A DNA stretch of 13,248 nt from Actinomycetota bacterium (GCA_903970315.1 CAJCIJ010000239.1:1-13248); one strand, 5' to 3'. Shown: positions 1 through 6,493, numbered from the stretch's first letter. A program made the numbers and translations. The notes: generated by a model from the sequence alone, not told the origin.

Positions 1-1
1 G

Positions 2-388
2 AGGGCGGCGCATATCTGGGAGAAGGCGCCGGCCACCGCCTACTCCGAACTGAACTCCGCCGCGTCACTGGACGGGCTCAGTCCCGGCCCTTACCTGTTG
101 GCAGCGAGCATCGCCCTGCGTCGCGGTGAAGTCGCCCACGCCGACCACGAGTTCGTGCTCGCGCTGACGCGGGCGCCCGAAGACGAGTACGCGACCCTGG
201 AGCGCGGCGCGATAGCGTCGGCGCAGGGCGAAACGGCGCGGTCGGTGCGCCTGCTGGAACGTGCTGTGGCGCTATATCCCCGCGGTCGGCTGGGCCACGA
301 GGCGCTCCAATACGCGCGCACGGGCCAGCGGGTCAGCCTCACGCTGCTCAACTCCGTGATCCTCAAAGAAGGCCAGGAACTCCAGTAG
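2..388 (+). CDS. C-terminal fragment of a TPR-containing protein, possibly O-antigen ligase/polymerase-like
   Basis: The frame is open from the window's left edge to a TAG at 386-388, so only about 128 C-terminal residues are visible. They are helical and Ala-rich. Two consecutive units resemble tetratricopeptide repeats: one runs from SPGPYLLAASIALRRGEV to about ALTRAPED, the next from YATLERGAIASAQGE to AVALYPRG. Each has the small-residue/helix/turn pattern ending in a Pro-containing turn. In actinobacterial polysaccharide loci, O-antigen ligase/Wzy-type membrane proteins often carry such a TPR tail. The neighbouring secreted protein and sugar transferase fit that, but no membrane segments or ligase motifs are visible here, so the assignment to that family is inference. 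It could instead be a stand-alone TPR protein. The gene is followed by about 184 bases with no convincing gene. Confidence 0.6.
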   Translation, partial: RAAHIWEKAPATAYSELNSAASLDGLSPGPYLLAASIALRRGEVAHADHEFVLALTRAPEDEYATLERGAIASAQGETARSVRLLERAVALYPRGRLGHEALQYARTGQRVSLTLLNSVILKEGQELQ

Positions 389-572
389 GCATGTCATTGG
401 CGCCACACAACTGCCGGCCAACCCTCGATATTCGGCGCTTCGTTCGCTACCCTGCAATGACAATCGTTCGTCGCTCGTTGGAGGAGGGAGCGGACGAAGC
501 GTGGACGGTGCTCACACCGAACGGGGAAGCGAACGAGACCAGATGGATGATCGAACTCAAGGACGAGGCGAG

Positions 573-1154
573 ATGATCGGGGCAGCGCTGTTGTCGGCCC
601 GTGGCCTGCGGCGTGTCGCAAGCTCCATGCCGGCGGGGCAGACCGCAGGGTGGACGGTGGCCTTTGCGCTGTTGGCGTTGGCCGCCCCGGTTGTGCTGAC
701 CCCAGGGCTAGCCGCCGCGTCGACAGCGCCGGTGCTGAGCGGCTACGGAAGCCCCGGCGCCAACGTCCAGACACTCCTGGGCGTGGCGCAGTCAAACAAC
801 GACAACGCAGGAAAGTCCGGAACCGCGGCCGCCGCGCAGACACCGTCGGACACGACGTACGCGACCGCTTCGGCCGGATCGACTTCCGGGGGCGCTGCGA
901 ACACCTCGGAAGCGGGTGATCAGGCCACGGGGGCTCACGCAGGCGCTCAGAACACCGCTGGATCGACTTCGCAGAACAGTGGCGCTGGTGGTACCAGCGG
1001 CGCCGCGAGCGCTCCCTCGGCGACCCAGGCGGCCGTGGTGGCCGCGGAGCCATGGGGGCTCTCCGGCGGCGATCTGGTGGCCGTGCTGGCCGTGGCGCTG
1101 GCGCTGTTGCCCGTGGGACTGCTGACCCGCTCCGCGGCCAGGGGCCGGCGATGA
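573..1154 (+). CDS. Secreted/anchored Ala-Gly-Ser-Thr-rich protein with N- and C-terminal hydrophobic segments
   Basis: Function not recognised. From the ATG at 573 the 193-aa product has a basic N-terminus (LSARGLRRVASS) and a hydrophobic signal or anchor segment (WTVAFALLALAAPVVLTPG) with a likely cleavage region at AAAST. A short ordered-looking motif GYGSPGANVQTLLG follows, then about 90 residues of low-complexity Ala/Gly/Ser/Thr/Asn/Gln. The C-terminus is a membrane segment (DLVAVLAVALALLPVGLL) and a basic tail (RSAARGRR). This resembles sortase-substrate architecture, but PWGLSGGDL stands where LPxTG would be expected. A GTG at 501 in the same frame is preceded by a strong GGAGGAGGGAG, which would add 24 residues. 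I prefer 573 because third-position GC is much lower between 501 and 572 and the extension is hydrophilic; a GAGG lies 4 nt before this ATG. The stop overlaps the next start as ATGA. A surface or cell-wall role is likely. Confidence 0.75.
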   Translation: MIGAALLSARGLRRVASSMPAGQTAGWTVAFALLALAAPVVLTPGLAAASTAPVLSGYGSPGANVQTLLGVAQSNNDNAGKSGTAAAAQTPSDTTYATASAGSTSGGAANTSEAGDQATGAHAGAQNTAGSTSQNSGAGGTSGAASAPSATQAAVVAAEPWGLSGGDLVAVLAVALALLPVGLLTRSAARGRR

Positions 1155-1222
1155 CGCCAGGCAATACGGCTAGCGGGCCGCAGGTGCCCTGTTCTTGGCC
1201 CTTGAATGAGACGATGCAGTGA
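1151..1222 (+). CDS. Possible 23-aa mini-ORF coupled at both ends by 4-nt overlaps
   Basis: An ATG at 1151 overlaps the upstream stop as ATGA. The frame stays open for 23 codons and stops at TGA 1220-1222, which overlaps the GTG start of the sugar transferase as GTGA. The peptide begins MTPGNTASGPQ and ends WPLNETMQ. It has one Cys and no membrane segment or recognised motif. About 16 of 22 codons after the start end in G or C, compatible with coding. Both overlaps are the classic reinitiation geometry, so ribosomes could pass from the secreted-protein gene through this ORF into the transferase gene. It may matter as a coupling device rather than for its product. A chance reading frame across a 64-base spacer is the alternative. 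Confidence 0.35.
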   Translation: MTPGNTASGPQVPCSWPLNETMQ

Positions 1223-2850
1223 GCACAGACATGAACAGACCGCGCGTGACCCGACATACGACCACCGAGTGGCTGCCGCTGCCGGTTTCAGTGCCCGCCT
1301 CCCACGGCGGCACCGAAGCAGCGCCGCTGCGTGCCCAGACGGCCTTTGGCCCGCTGCAATGGCTCTTGGAAGGACGTGGCTGGGACGTCATCCGGCCCCT
1401 CGTAGACGTACTCGCGGCATGTATCGCCACTGCGGCGGCCCTGGGCGGCGTCGGGGCGACTGCACACGTGGCAGCCGCACAGGCGCCGCTGCTGGCGCTC
1501 CCGGCATTCGTGCTGGTGGGGTTCTACATGCGCGGGCTCTACCGCTCGCGCCTGCGCACTCTCCCGCTGGACGGGCTCGCCCCGGGCTTCATCGCGATCT
1601 CAGTGGCGGTGATGGCGGCGGTGGTCCTGGGCGTCGTTGTCAACGGCCGCCCGCCGGCCGAGGCCAACTGGTTGCGTGCATGGATCTTTGCAGTGGTGGC
1701 TGTGGGCGCTGGACGCGGACTGCTCTCGGTCAGCCAGCGCTGGGCGCGCAGCCACGGGCACATCGGCCGCCCCGTGTTGATCCTTGGCGCGGGCGTCGTC
1801 GGCTCCCAGGTGGCCCGCCGGCTGGAAAGCCATCCCGAGTACGGGCTTCGCCCAATTGGTTTCCTCGACGATCACCCGCGCTTGGCGTCGGAGGTCGGCG
1901 AGTGCGACGTGCCCGTTGTAGGCACCGTTGAGGACGTCGATCAGCTCGTCGCCACCACGGGCGTGCGCCACCTGATCGTCGCCTTCTCTTCGGCCACCGA
2001 CTCGCGCGTGAGCGCTCTGATCCGGCGCTGCCAGGAGCTGGGCATCGAGGTCTCTGTGGTGCCGCGGATGTTCGACACGATCAACAACCGCATCGGCTAT
2101 GAGGCAGTCGGCGGCCTTCCCCTGCTGAGCTTCGCCAGCGTCAGCCCCAAGGGAGGCCAGTTCGCGGTCAAGCACGCCGTGGACGGCATCCTGGCGACAG
2201 TCCTGCTGGTTGCCCTCTCACCGTTGATGGCGGGCGTAGCGCTTGCCGTGCGGTTGACCTCGCCGGGGCCGGTACTGTTTCGCCAGCGGCGTGTGGGCCG
2301 TGACGGCAAGCTCTTTGACCTGTACAAGTTCCGCTCGATGCGCACCACAAGCCGGGAATACCGCGCCAGCCTGAACGGCCACACGCCGGACGAGTCGACG
2401 GCGTTGCTGGCTGGGGGGGTCGAGCAGGATCTGTTGCCATTCACCGACGAGGAGTACACGGCGATGTTGGGGGCCGAGACAGATACCGCCCCGGGTGGCG
2501 TCGAGGGCCGCGACCGTCGCACGGCCGTGGGGCGGTTCATACGGCGCACCGCGCTGGATGAGCTTCCGCAGCTGTTCAACGTGCTGCGCGGCGAGATGAG
2601 CCTGGTGGGTCCCCGTCCCGAGCGCCCCGAGTTCGTCGACGTCTTTCGCGAGGAGGTGGCGCGCTACGGCGATCGCCACCGCGTCAAATCGGGTATCACC
2701 GGCTGGGCGCAGGTGCACGGCCTGCGAGGGAACACGTCGCTGGCCGAACGGGTGGAGTGGGACAACTACTACATCGCCCACTGGTCCCTGGGATTGGATC
2801 TGAGGATCCTGCTGCTCACCGCGCTCGTGGTCTTCCGCGACAACGAGTAG
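1219..2850 (+). CDS. Exopolysaccharide polyprenyl-phosphate sugar-1-phosphate transferase (WbaP/CpsE type)
   Basis: This 543-aa membrane enzyme is predicted to move a sugar-1-phosphate from a nucleotide sugar to undecaprenyl phosphate, the first committed step of repeat-unit assembly. Order of domains: hydrophilic N-terminus (1-55); about four membrane segments (roughly 57-77, 80-103, 122-142, 151-171); a Rossmann-like CoA-binding-type domain with GAGVVGSQVARR (190-201) and IGFLDDHPR (213-221); the membrane hairpin (about 320-345) starting the catalytic domain; SPGPVLFRQRRVGRDGK (348-364), YKFRSM (369-374), RRTALDELPQLFNVLRGEMS (442-461) with the Asp447-Glu448 dyad; VGPRPERPEF and SGITGWAQVHGLRG (491-504). 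All core motifs of the family are intact. The loop between YKFRSM and GRFIRRT is long and acidic. GTG 1219 overlaps the mini-ORF stop; ATG at 1231 is the alternative start. The sugar substrate cannot be read from sequence. Confidence 0.95.
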   Translation: MSTDMNRPRVTRHTTTEWLPLPVSVPASHGGTEAAPLRAQTAFGPLQWLLEGRGWDVIRPLVDVLAACIATAAALGGVGATAHVAAAQAPLLALPAFVLVGFYMRGLYRSRLRTLPLDGLAPGFIAISVAVMAAVVLGVVVNGRPPAEANWLRAWIFAVVAVGAGRGLLSVSQRWARSHGHIGRPVLILGAGVVGSQVARRLESHPEYGLRPIGFLDDHPRLASEVGECDVPVVGTVEDVDQLVATTGVRHLIVAFSSATDSRVSALIRRCQELGIEVSVVPRMFDTINNRIGYEAVGGLPLLSFASVSPKGGQFAVKHAVDGILATVLLVALSPLMAGVALAVRLTSPGPVLFRQRRVGRDGKLFDLYKFRSMRTTSREYRASLNGHTPDESTALLAGGVEQDLLPFTDEEYTAMLGAETDTAPGGVEGRDRRTAVGRFIRRTALDELPQLFNVLRGEMSLVGPRPERPEFVDVFREEVARYGDRHRVKSGITGWAQVHGLRGNTSLAERVEWDNYYIAHWSLGLDLRILLLTALVVFRDNE

Positions 2851-4269
2851 CTAGATCGACAGCTGTGCGGCGGTGGTCGGGCTGGTACCGAGCTGGTAGA
2901 GCCGGACCGTCAGGCCCGTCGTCCCCAGGGAGGCCGGCAGGCGCGTGGAGAACGTGTTGTTGACGTTCAGAGTGAACGTCAGGCCGTAGAGCAGGTGGCC
3001 ACTCTTGAAGACTTCCAGCTCCATCACGCTGCCGACCGGGCCGCCCCCGAAGGCCAGGACGCCACCGGCCTGAGGGCCCAGGTGCAGGACGACTGGCGAC
3101 GGGCTGGCGAACGGGGTCGCAAAGGCGCTGGCCAGCGACGCAAATGCAGGCTTGCGGGCGCCGTTTGCCGACAGGACGCCGAATTCGTTGCCGGCGGTGT
3201 CGCGCAGCTTGTAGAGGATCGTTGAGGCCACGTAAGGCAGGCGCACGGCCGAATGCACGATGTTGGCGATATCGGTGGCCTGTATCCCCTGGGTGACGCA
3301 GGACTGTTCGGCCTCCTGGGCAGAGGTGGGCGCGCAGCTTGGGAAGCCGAACTCGTCCAGCCACAGCGGCGTGTTGTCGCCGTTTTCCAGCTGGATCGCG
3401 TGGATGCTTCGCAGTGCGGTGAGCGTGAGCGTGTAGAAGTGCACGGCAAGCCCGTCGTAGTAGCCCTTGATGCCGTCGGCATAGAGATCGCGCAGGAACA
3501 CGCCGTTTGATCCCACCAGGGAGCCTGCGAGCACGGCGATGTTGGGATCGGCGGCCTTGATCGCGGGGTAAGCGGCCTTCAGCAGGCCGGCGTACTCGCC
3601 GGCCTTGTCGGGTCCCGCAAGGTAGTTTTCCCCCGCGTAGTCGGGCTCGTTCCAGATTTCGATTGCTGCCAGCTCGTTGCCGTAGCGGCGCGCAAGTTCG
3701 GCTAGGAAGTCGCCGTAGTAGGAGTCGTTTGAGGGTGGCCAGGCGTTGGCGGCACCCGCGTGGTGGGGGTTGCATTCGGCCTCGATTGCCAGGGGCGCAG
3801 AGGAGGCCCAGCAGGGAGTGCTCTGGACCAGCACCACCACCCTGAGGCCATCCGCTGCAGCCGTGTGGACGACGGTGTCGATCTGGCGCAGGCCGGCCTG
3901 TTCGATCTGGCCTTGGTGTTCTGGTTCAAGCGACGCCCAGCTGAGATTCAGGCGAACGACCTGGGCGTGCAGCACCTTGGCTTCGTTGACTTCTTGCTGG
4001 ATTTCGGCTTCCGAGCCGCCATAGGCGATCGTTACCCCGCGGATCAGGTTGGTCGCCGGTTCTGCAGCGGGCGTCACATGGGTGCTGTGCTTCTTGGTTT
4101 TCTTGTGCTTCTTTTTGTGTTTGTGACGGTGGTGCGTGGTGTGGGCGCGGCGGTGGTGCACAGAGGTTCGCGCCTGCGAGGCCGCCGCTGGCCACGCGAT
4201 AGCGACCAGCGCGATCAGTGCGCCAAGTAGTGCGGAGATGCGAGATCGGTATGGGATGCGCAGGAACAC
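2851..4269 (-). CDS. Secreted GH39/PslG-like glycoside hydrolase, paralogue 1
   Basis: The 472-aa predicted exported clan GH-A glycosidase has a signal peptide (basic RIPYRSR, then ISALLGALIALVAIAWPAAA, about 11-30), an exceptional His/Lys/Arg-rich tract (38-64), a TIM-barrel domain (about 75-385) and a C-terminal beta-rich domain (about 390-472). The barrel carries the acid/base in IWNEPD (Glu208) and the likely nucleophile in PLWLDEFG (Glu306), spaced as in GH-A families. WPPSND, TPCWASSAP and HFYT are shared with the second paralogue. Cysteines 153, 166, 312 and 324 could form disulfides. By family, PslG-type enzymes cut their own exopolysaccharide in the periplasm or outside the cell; using the local polymer as substrate is inference. 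The GTG at 4269 is the only in-frame start just before the signal peptide. It has no good Shine-Dalgarno, but a TAGCCT box lies 8 nt upstream, so translation may be leaderless. The gene directly abuts the convergent sugar transferase gene. Confidence 0.87.
   Translation of the reverse strand: MFLRIPYRSRISALLGALIALVAIAWPAAASQARTSVHHRRAHTTHHRHKHKKKHKKTKKHSTHVTPAAEPATNLIRGVTIAYGGSEAEIQQEVNEAKVLHAQVVRLNLSWASLEPEHQGQIEQAGLRQIDTVVHTAAADGLRVVVLVQSTPCWASSAPLAIEAECNPHHAGAANAWPPSNDSYYGDFLAELARRYGNELAAIEIWNEPDYAGENYLAGPDKAGEYAGLLKAAYPAIKAADPNIAVLAGSLVGSNGVFLRDLYADGIKGYYDGLAVHFYTLTLTALRSIHAIQLENGDNTPLWLDEFGFPSCAPTSAQEAEQSCVTQGIQATDIANIVHSAVRLPYVASTILYKLRDTAGNEFGVLSANGARKPAFASLASAFATPFASPSPVVLHLGPQAGGVLAFGGGPVGSVMELEVFKSGHLLYGLTFTLNVNNTFSTRLPASLGTTGLTVRLYQLGTSPTTAAQLSI
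4078..4158 (-). other. His/Lys/Arg-rich low-complexity tract in hydrolase 1
   Basis: These 27 codons (residues 38-64) lie directly after the signal peptide of the first hydrolase. They encode 10 His, 8 Lys and 3 Arg, with only Thr, Ser and Ala as the other residues. On the plus strand the DNA is a T/G-rich patch that stands out from its surroundings. Paralogue 2 has a shorter version (KHHHEHHVKK, then KLKRNK) in the same place, so the position is conserved while length and composition drift. Possible roles are binding anionic polymer or cell wall, or binding metal ions. Confidence 0.8.
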
Positions 4270-4368
4270 GAGCTTGCAGGCTACAAGGCGGCTATCATCG
4301 GCGCCGCGCCGGCCTCGACGCAGGCTGCGGCGCAAGAGCGTTGTATTCGACAATCCCGAAGGGGGAGC
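4270..4368. promoter_or_regulatory. Divergent intergenic region between hydrolase 1 and the universal stress gene
   Basis: These 99 bases must hold the promoters of two divergent genes. On the minus strand TAGCCT fits a TANNNT -10 box and ends 8 nt before the hydrolase GTG, with no good -35. On the plus strand TATCAT (4293-4298) and GACAAT (4349-4354) are -10-like, but neither has a well-spaced -35. A small inverted repeat, TTGT-5nt-ACAA (4341-4353), sits just upstream of the purine-rich ribosome site of the stress gene and could be an operator. None of these is strong. Confidence 0.3.
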
Positions 4369-4812
4369 ATGTTCAAGACTGTGGTGGTTGGGACGGACGG
4401 CTCGGAGACGGCCACCCAGGCTGTGCGTCAGGCGGTTGACCTCGCCAAGTTGCATGGTGCCTCGATAGAGATCGTGAGCGCGTATGAGCCGGTGCCGGCG
4501 CCGCGCCTGCGCCAGGAGCGCATGCAGGCACCCGAGGAAGTTCAGTGGGCCATCAATCCACGCGAGGACGTGGAGGCCACGCTCCAGGCCGCTGCCCAGA
4601 TTGCCCGCGATGCGGGCCTTCAGGCAAACACGCACCCGCGCCAGGGCGATCCGGCCGACGCGGTGCTGGACGTGGCCGAGGAGCGCGGTGCAGATCTGAT
4701 CGTGGTTGGCAACAAGGGCATGACCGGTGCCAAGCGGTTCCTGTTGGGCTCGGTGCCCAACAAGGTGTCCCACCACGCCCCCTGCTCGGTGCTGATCATC
4801 CGCACGACCTGA
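4369..4812 (+). CDS. Universal stress protein, UspA family (ATP-binding subtype)
   Basis: The 147-aa cytoplasmic protein is the length of a single Usp domain. It starts with the usual beta-strand and acidic loop, FKTVVVGTDGSETA (2-15), and ends with the nucleotide-binding signature G-2x-G-9x-G-S (Gly114, Gly117, Gly127, Ser128) followed by the last strand CSVLIIRT. The intact signature places it with ATP-binding Usp proteins rather than the non-binding UspA type. GAAGGGGGAGC directly before the ATG serves as ribosome site and fixes the start. It is the only non-envelope gene in the window. It is divergent from hydrolase 1 and convergent with hydrolase 2, so it is probably a single-gene unit. 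Its presence between two paralogous hydrolases suggests insertion or rearrangement after their duplication, or a role in stress-linked control. The family call is firm, the cellular role is not. Confidence 0.95.
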   Translation: MFKTVVVGTDGSETATQAVRQAVDLAKLHGASIEIVSAYEPVPAPRLRQERMQAPEEVQWAINPREDVEATLQAAAQIARDAGLQANTHPRQGDPADAVLDVAEERGADLIVVGNKGMTGAKRFLLGSVPNKVSHHAPCSVLIIRTT

Positions 4813-4847
4813 CCGTTGGACCGGATCGTGCGGATGCGCTGATTTGC

Positions 4848-4876
4848 ACCGGCGCCCGCGGTTGGCAGGCGCCGGT
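4848..4876. terminator. GC-rich hairpin between convergent genes, possible bidirectional terminator
   Basis: ACCGGCGCC (4848-4856) and GGCGCCGGT (4868-4876) form a perfect 9-bp stem with an 11-nt loop, in the middle of the 98-base gap between the convergent stress-protein and hydrolase 2 genes. There is no good T-tract on either side; TTT at 4843-4845 reads as AAA on the minus strand. It therefore does not match a canonical intrinsic terminator, but position and symmetry fit a terminator or transcript-end stabiliser for both strands. Confidence 0.5.
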
Positions 4877-4910
4877 TGACATGGACTTCAGGCGGTGGGC
4901 TCGGGGCCCC

Positions 4911-6290
4911 TTAGGCGTGGGCCGTGGCGCCGGACCGCGGGGCCATGCCCTCCTGGTGGATGCGAATCTTCAACCCCTTGGTGCCCAGGGCGGCCGGGAG
5001 CGTGGCCGAGTAGGTGTTGAACCGGGTGAGCCCAAAGATGCTCAGGTACTCGCGCTTGCCGTGCTTGAACACTTCCAGCTCGACGAGGTCCCCCACAGGC
5101 GCCGAGCCGCTAGCGATCAGCTTGCCGTGCTTGTGGCGCACGCGCAGGATCACGGGCGAGGGGTTGCCGAACGGCGAGGCAAAGACGCCGGCGATCGCCG
5201 TAAAGGAGGGCTTCTGCGCCCCCGTGGCGGTCAGGGCGCCGAAGTCTTCGCCACCGGCGTCTGTGAGCTTGTAGAGGACCTCGGCACCCACGTAGGAGGT
5301 GTGCGCCAGGGTGCGAGTCATGTTGACAACGTTTTCGGCCTGCACCTTGGGGGTCACGCAGGATTGTTCCTTCTGGGTCTTTTCGGCGGGGTAGCAGGAG
5401 GGCCAGCCCACCTCGGTGAGCCAGAGCGGCTTGGTGTCGTGGTACTGCTTCTGAACTTCATGGATGGCCCGAAGCGATGCCAGGGTGTCGGTGTAGAAGT
5501 GCACGGCCAGCGCGTCGTAGTAGCCCTTGATGCCGTCGGCGTAGAGGTCGCGAAGGAAGATCCCGTTTGACCCGACGAACGCCCCCCCGAGCACCGAGAT
5601 TTCAGGATCGACAGCCTTGACGGCGGGGTAGGCGGCCTTCAGCAGCCCGGCGTACGCTTCGGCCTTGTTGGGCCCCGCCAGATAGTTTTCCCCGGCGTAA
5701 TCGGGCTCGTTCCAGACTTCGATGGCGTCCAGTTTGCTGCGGTACTGGGCTGCGAGCTTGGCTAGGAACGTGCCGAACGTCGCATCGTTGGACGGCGGCC
5801 AGGCGTTGGCTTGTGATTCTGCGCCCGGGACGCAGGCGCTCTCGATAGCTGCGGGGGCCGAAGATGCCCAGCACGGCGTGCCCTGGACCAGTGTGATCAC
5901 GCGCAGCCCGTTGGCCGCAGCGGTGTTGACGATGTTTTCGAGCGGGGCGAGCGCGTCGGGTGCGATTTCCCCCTGGACCGGTTCCAGGGCGGCCCAACGG
6001 AGTTCGATCCGAACCACGCGGGAATGGATCGCCTTCGCTGCGCTGATCGCAGTGGCGGCTTCGGCTTCGGAGGCGCCACTGGGGATGTTGATGCCCAGCA
6101 GCAGGGACTTGTTGCGCTTCAACTTGGGTTTCTTGACGTGGTGCTCGTGGTGGTGCTTGGAGACCGTTGCGTTCGCGCCGGCCGATGCCGGCCAGGCCAC
6201 GGCGGCGACGACCAGCGCGATCGAGCCGAGCGCCAGAACGCAGGCGCGCACGACGTTTTGGGGTACGCGGAATATCTGTGGACGGTGCAA
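4911..6290 (-). CDS. Secreted GH39/PslG-like glycoside hydrolase, paralogue 2
   Basis: The 459-aa product is a close paralogue of hydrolase 1. Signal peptide: MHRPQIFRVPQNVVR, hydrophobic core ACVLALGSIALVVAAVAWP, cleavage region ASAGANA. A short basic/His stretch follows (KHHHEHHVKK, 45-54), then the TIM barrel (about 64-372) and a beta-rich C-terminal domain (about 378-459). The catalytic pair is Glu195 in VWNEPDY and Glu293 in PLWLTEVGWPS. Long stretches are identical or nearly so to paralogue 1, such as WNEPDYAGENYLAGP and FLRDLYADGIKGYYD. The acceptor-side segment after HFYT and the nucleophile loop (TEVGW versus DEFGF) differ, so specificity may have diverged. I chose the TTG at 6290 because GGAGG lies 6 nt upstream and it gives a normal-length signal peptide; ATG at 6335 adds 15 residues and lacks a ribosome site. 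Likely exported, acting on polysaccharide; substrate unknown. Confidence 0.88.
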   Translation of the reverse strand: MHRPQIFRVPQNVVRACVLALGSIALVVAAVAWPASAGANATVSKHHHEHHVKKPKLKRNKSLLLGINIPSGASEAEAATAISAAKAIHSRVVRIELRWAALEPVQGEIAPDALAPLENIVNTAAANGLRVITLVQGTPCWASSAPAAIESACVPGAESQANAWPPSNDATFGTFLAKLAAQYRSKLDAIEVWNEPDYAGENYLAGPNKAEAYAGLLKAAYPAVKAVDPEISVLGGAFVGSNGIFLRDLYADGIKGYYDALAVHFYTDTLASLRAIHEVQKQYHDTKPLWLTEVGWPSCYPAEKTQKEQSCVTPKVQAENVVNMTRTLAHTSYVGAEVLYKLTDAGGEDFGALTATGAQKPSFTAIAGVFASPFGNPSPVILRVRHKHGKLIASGSAPVGDLVELEVFKHGKREYLSIFGLTRFNTYSATLPAALGTKGLKIRIHQEGMAPRSGATAHA

Positions 6291-6296
6291 GTCGAA

Positions 6297-6301
6297 CCTC
6301 C
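6297..6301 (-). promoter_or_regulatory. Ribosome binding site that decides the TTG start of hydrolase 2
   Basis: On the minus strand CGGAGGTTCGAC precedes TTG at 6290, giving GGAGG with a 6-nt spacer. It lies inside the reading frame that begins at the upstream ATG (6335), which has only CTTTGACC before it. This favours the internal TTG. Confidence 0.6.
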
Positions 6302-6406
6302 GGTTAGCGGCCGTCCGCGGCGTGGGCGCGGCCATTGGTCAAAGAGATTTGCCGGCACTGGGCAGCGACCGCCGCCGACGAACGCGGGTAGGTACGCTCC
6401 GCGCGC

Positions 6407-6493
6407 ATGTCTCCCACCTGGATCTGGATGCAGGTCGCCATCGTGGTGTTCGTGCTGGCGGGCATTGTTATTGCGATCACCAAGCTAGCCTAA
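6407..6493 (+). CDS. Possible 28-aa single-pass membrane microprotein
   Basis: ATG at 6407 opens 28 codons ending in TAA at 6491-6493. The peptide starts MSPTWIWMQ, has one strongly hydrophobic segment (VAIVVFVLAGIVIAI) and ends TKLA, a compact single transmembrane helix with a Trp-rich interface before it and one Lys after. Most codons end in G or C, like neighbouring genes. The ORF lies in the gap between hydrolase 2 and the phosphatase gene, opposite in strand to both. No Shine-Dalgarno sits at good spacing, but TACGCT (6393-6398) fits a TANNNT -10 box ending 8 nt before the ATG, so leaderless expression is possible. No function recognised. Chance hydrophobic ORFs are common, so this is a candidate only. 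Confidence 0.45.
   Translation: MSPTWIWMQVAIVVFVLAGIVIAITKLA

Noticed and set aside
436..482. Repeated CGTTCG elements upstream of the secreted-protein gene
   Set aside because: The copies are short, irregularly spaced and imperfect; I could not define a repeat unit or operator.
394..1257. 287-codon ORF on the minus strand opposite the secreted protein
   Set aside because: Arg/Pro/Ser-rich composition typical of an antisense frame in GC-rich DNA, with no domain. The plus-strand gene has clear signal and membrane segments and coupled boundaries.
2816..3775. 319-codon minus-strand ORF in another frame of hydrolase 1
   Set aside because: Arg/Pro-rich out-of-frame shadow; the true frame carries both catalytic glutamates and a signal peptide.
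4270..4776. Upstream extension of the hydrolase 1 frame to 4776
   Set aside because: It runs antisense through the universal stress gene and lacks any motif. The signal peptide begins right after the GTG at 4269.
4545..5570. 341-codon plus-strand ORF across the stress gene end and hydrolase 2
   Set aside because: Shadow frame: it overlaps two well-supported genes in other frames and is Gly/Arg/Ala-rich without motifs.
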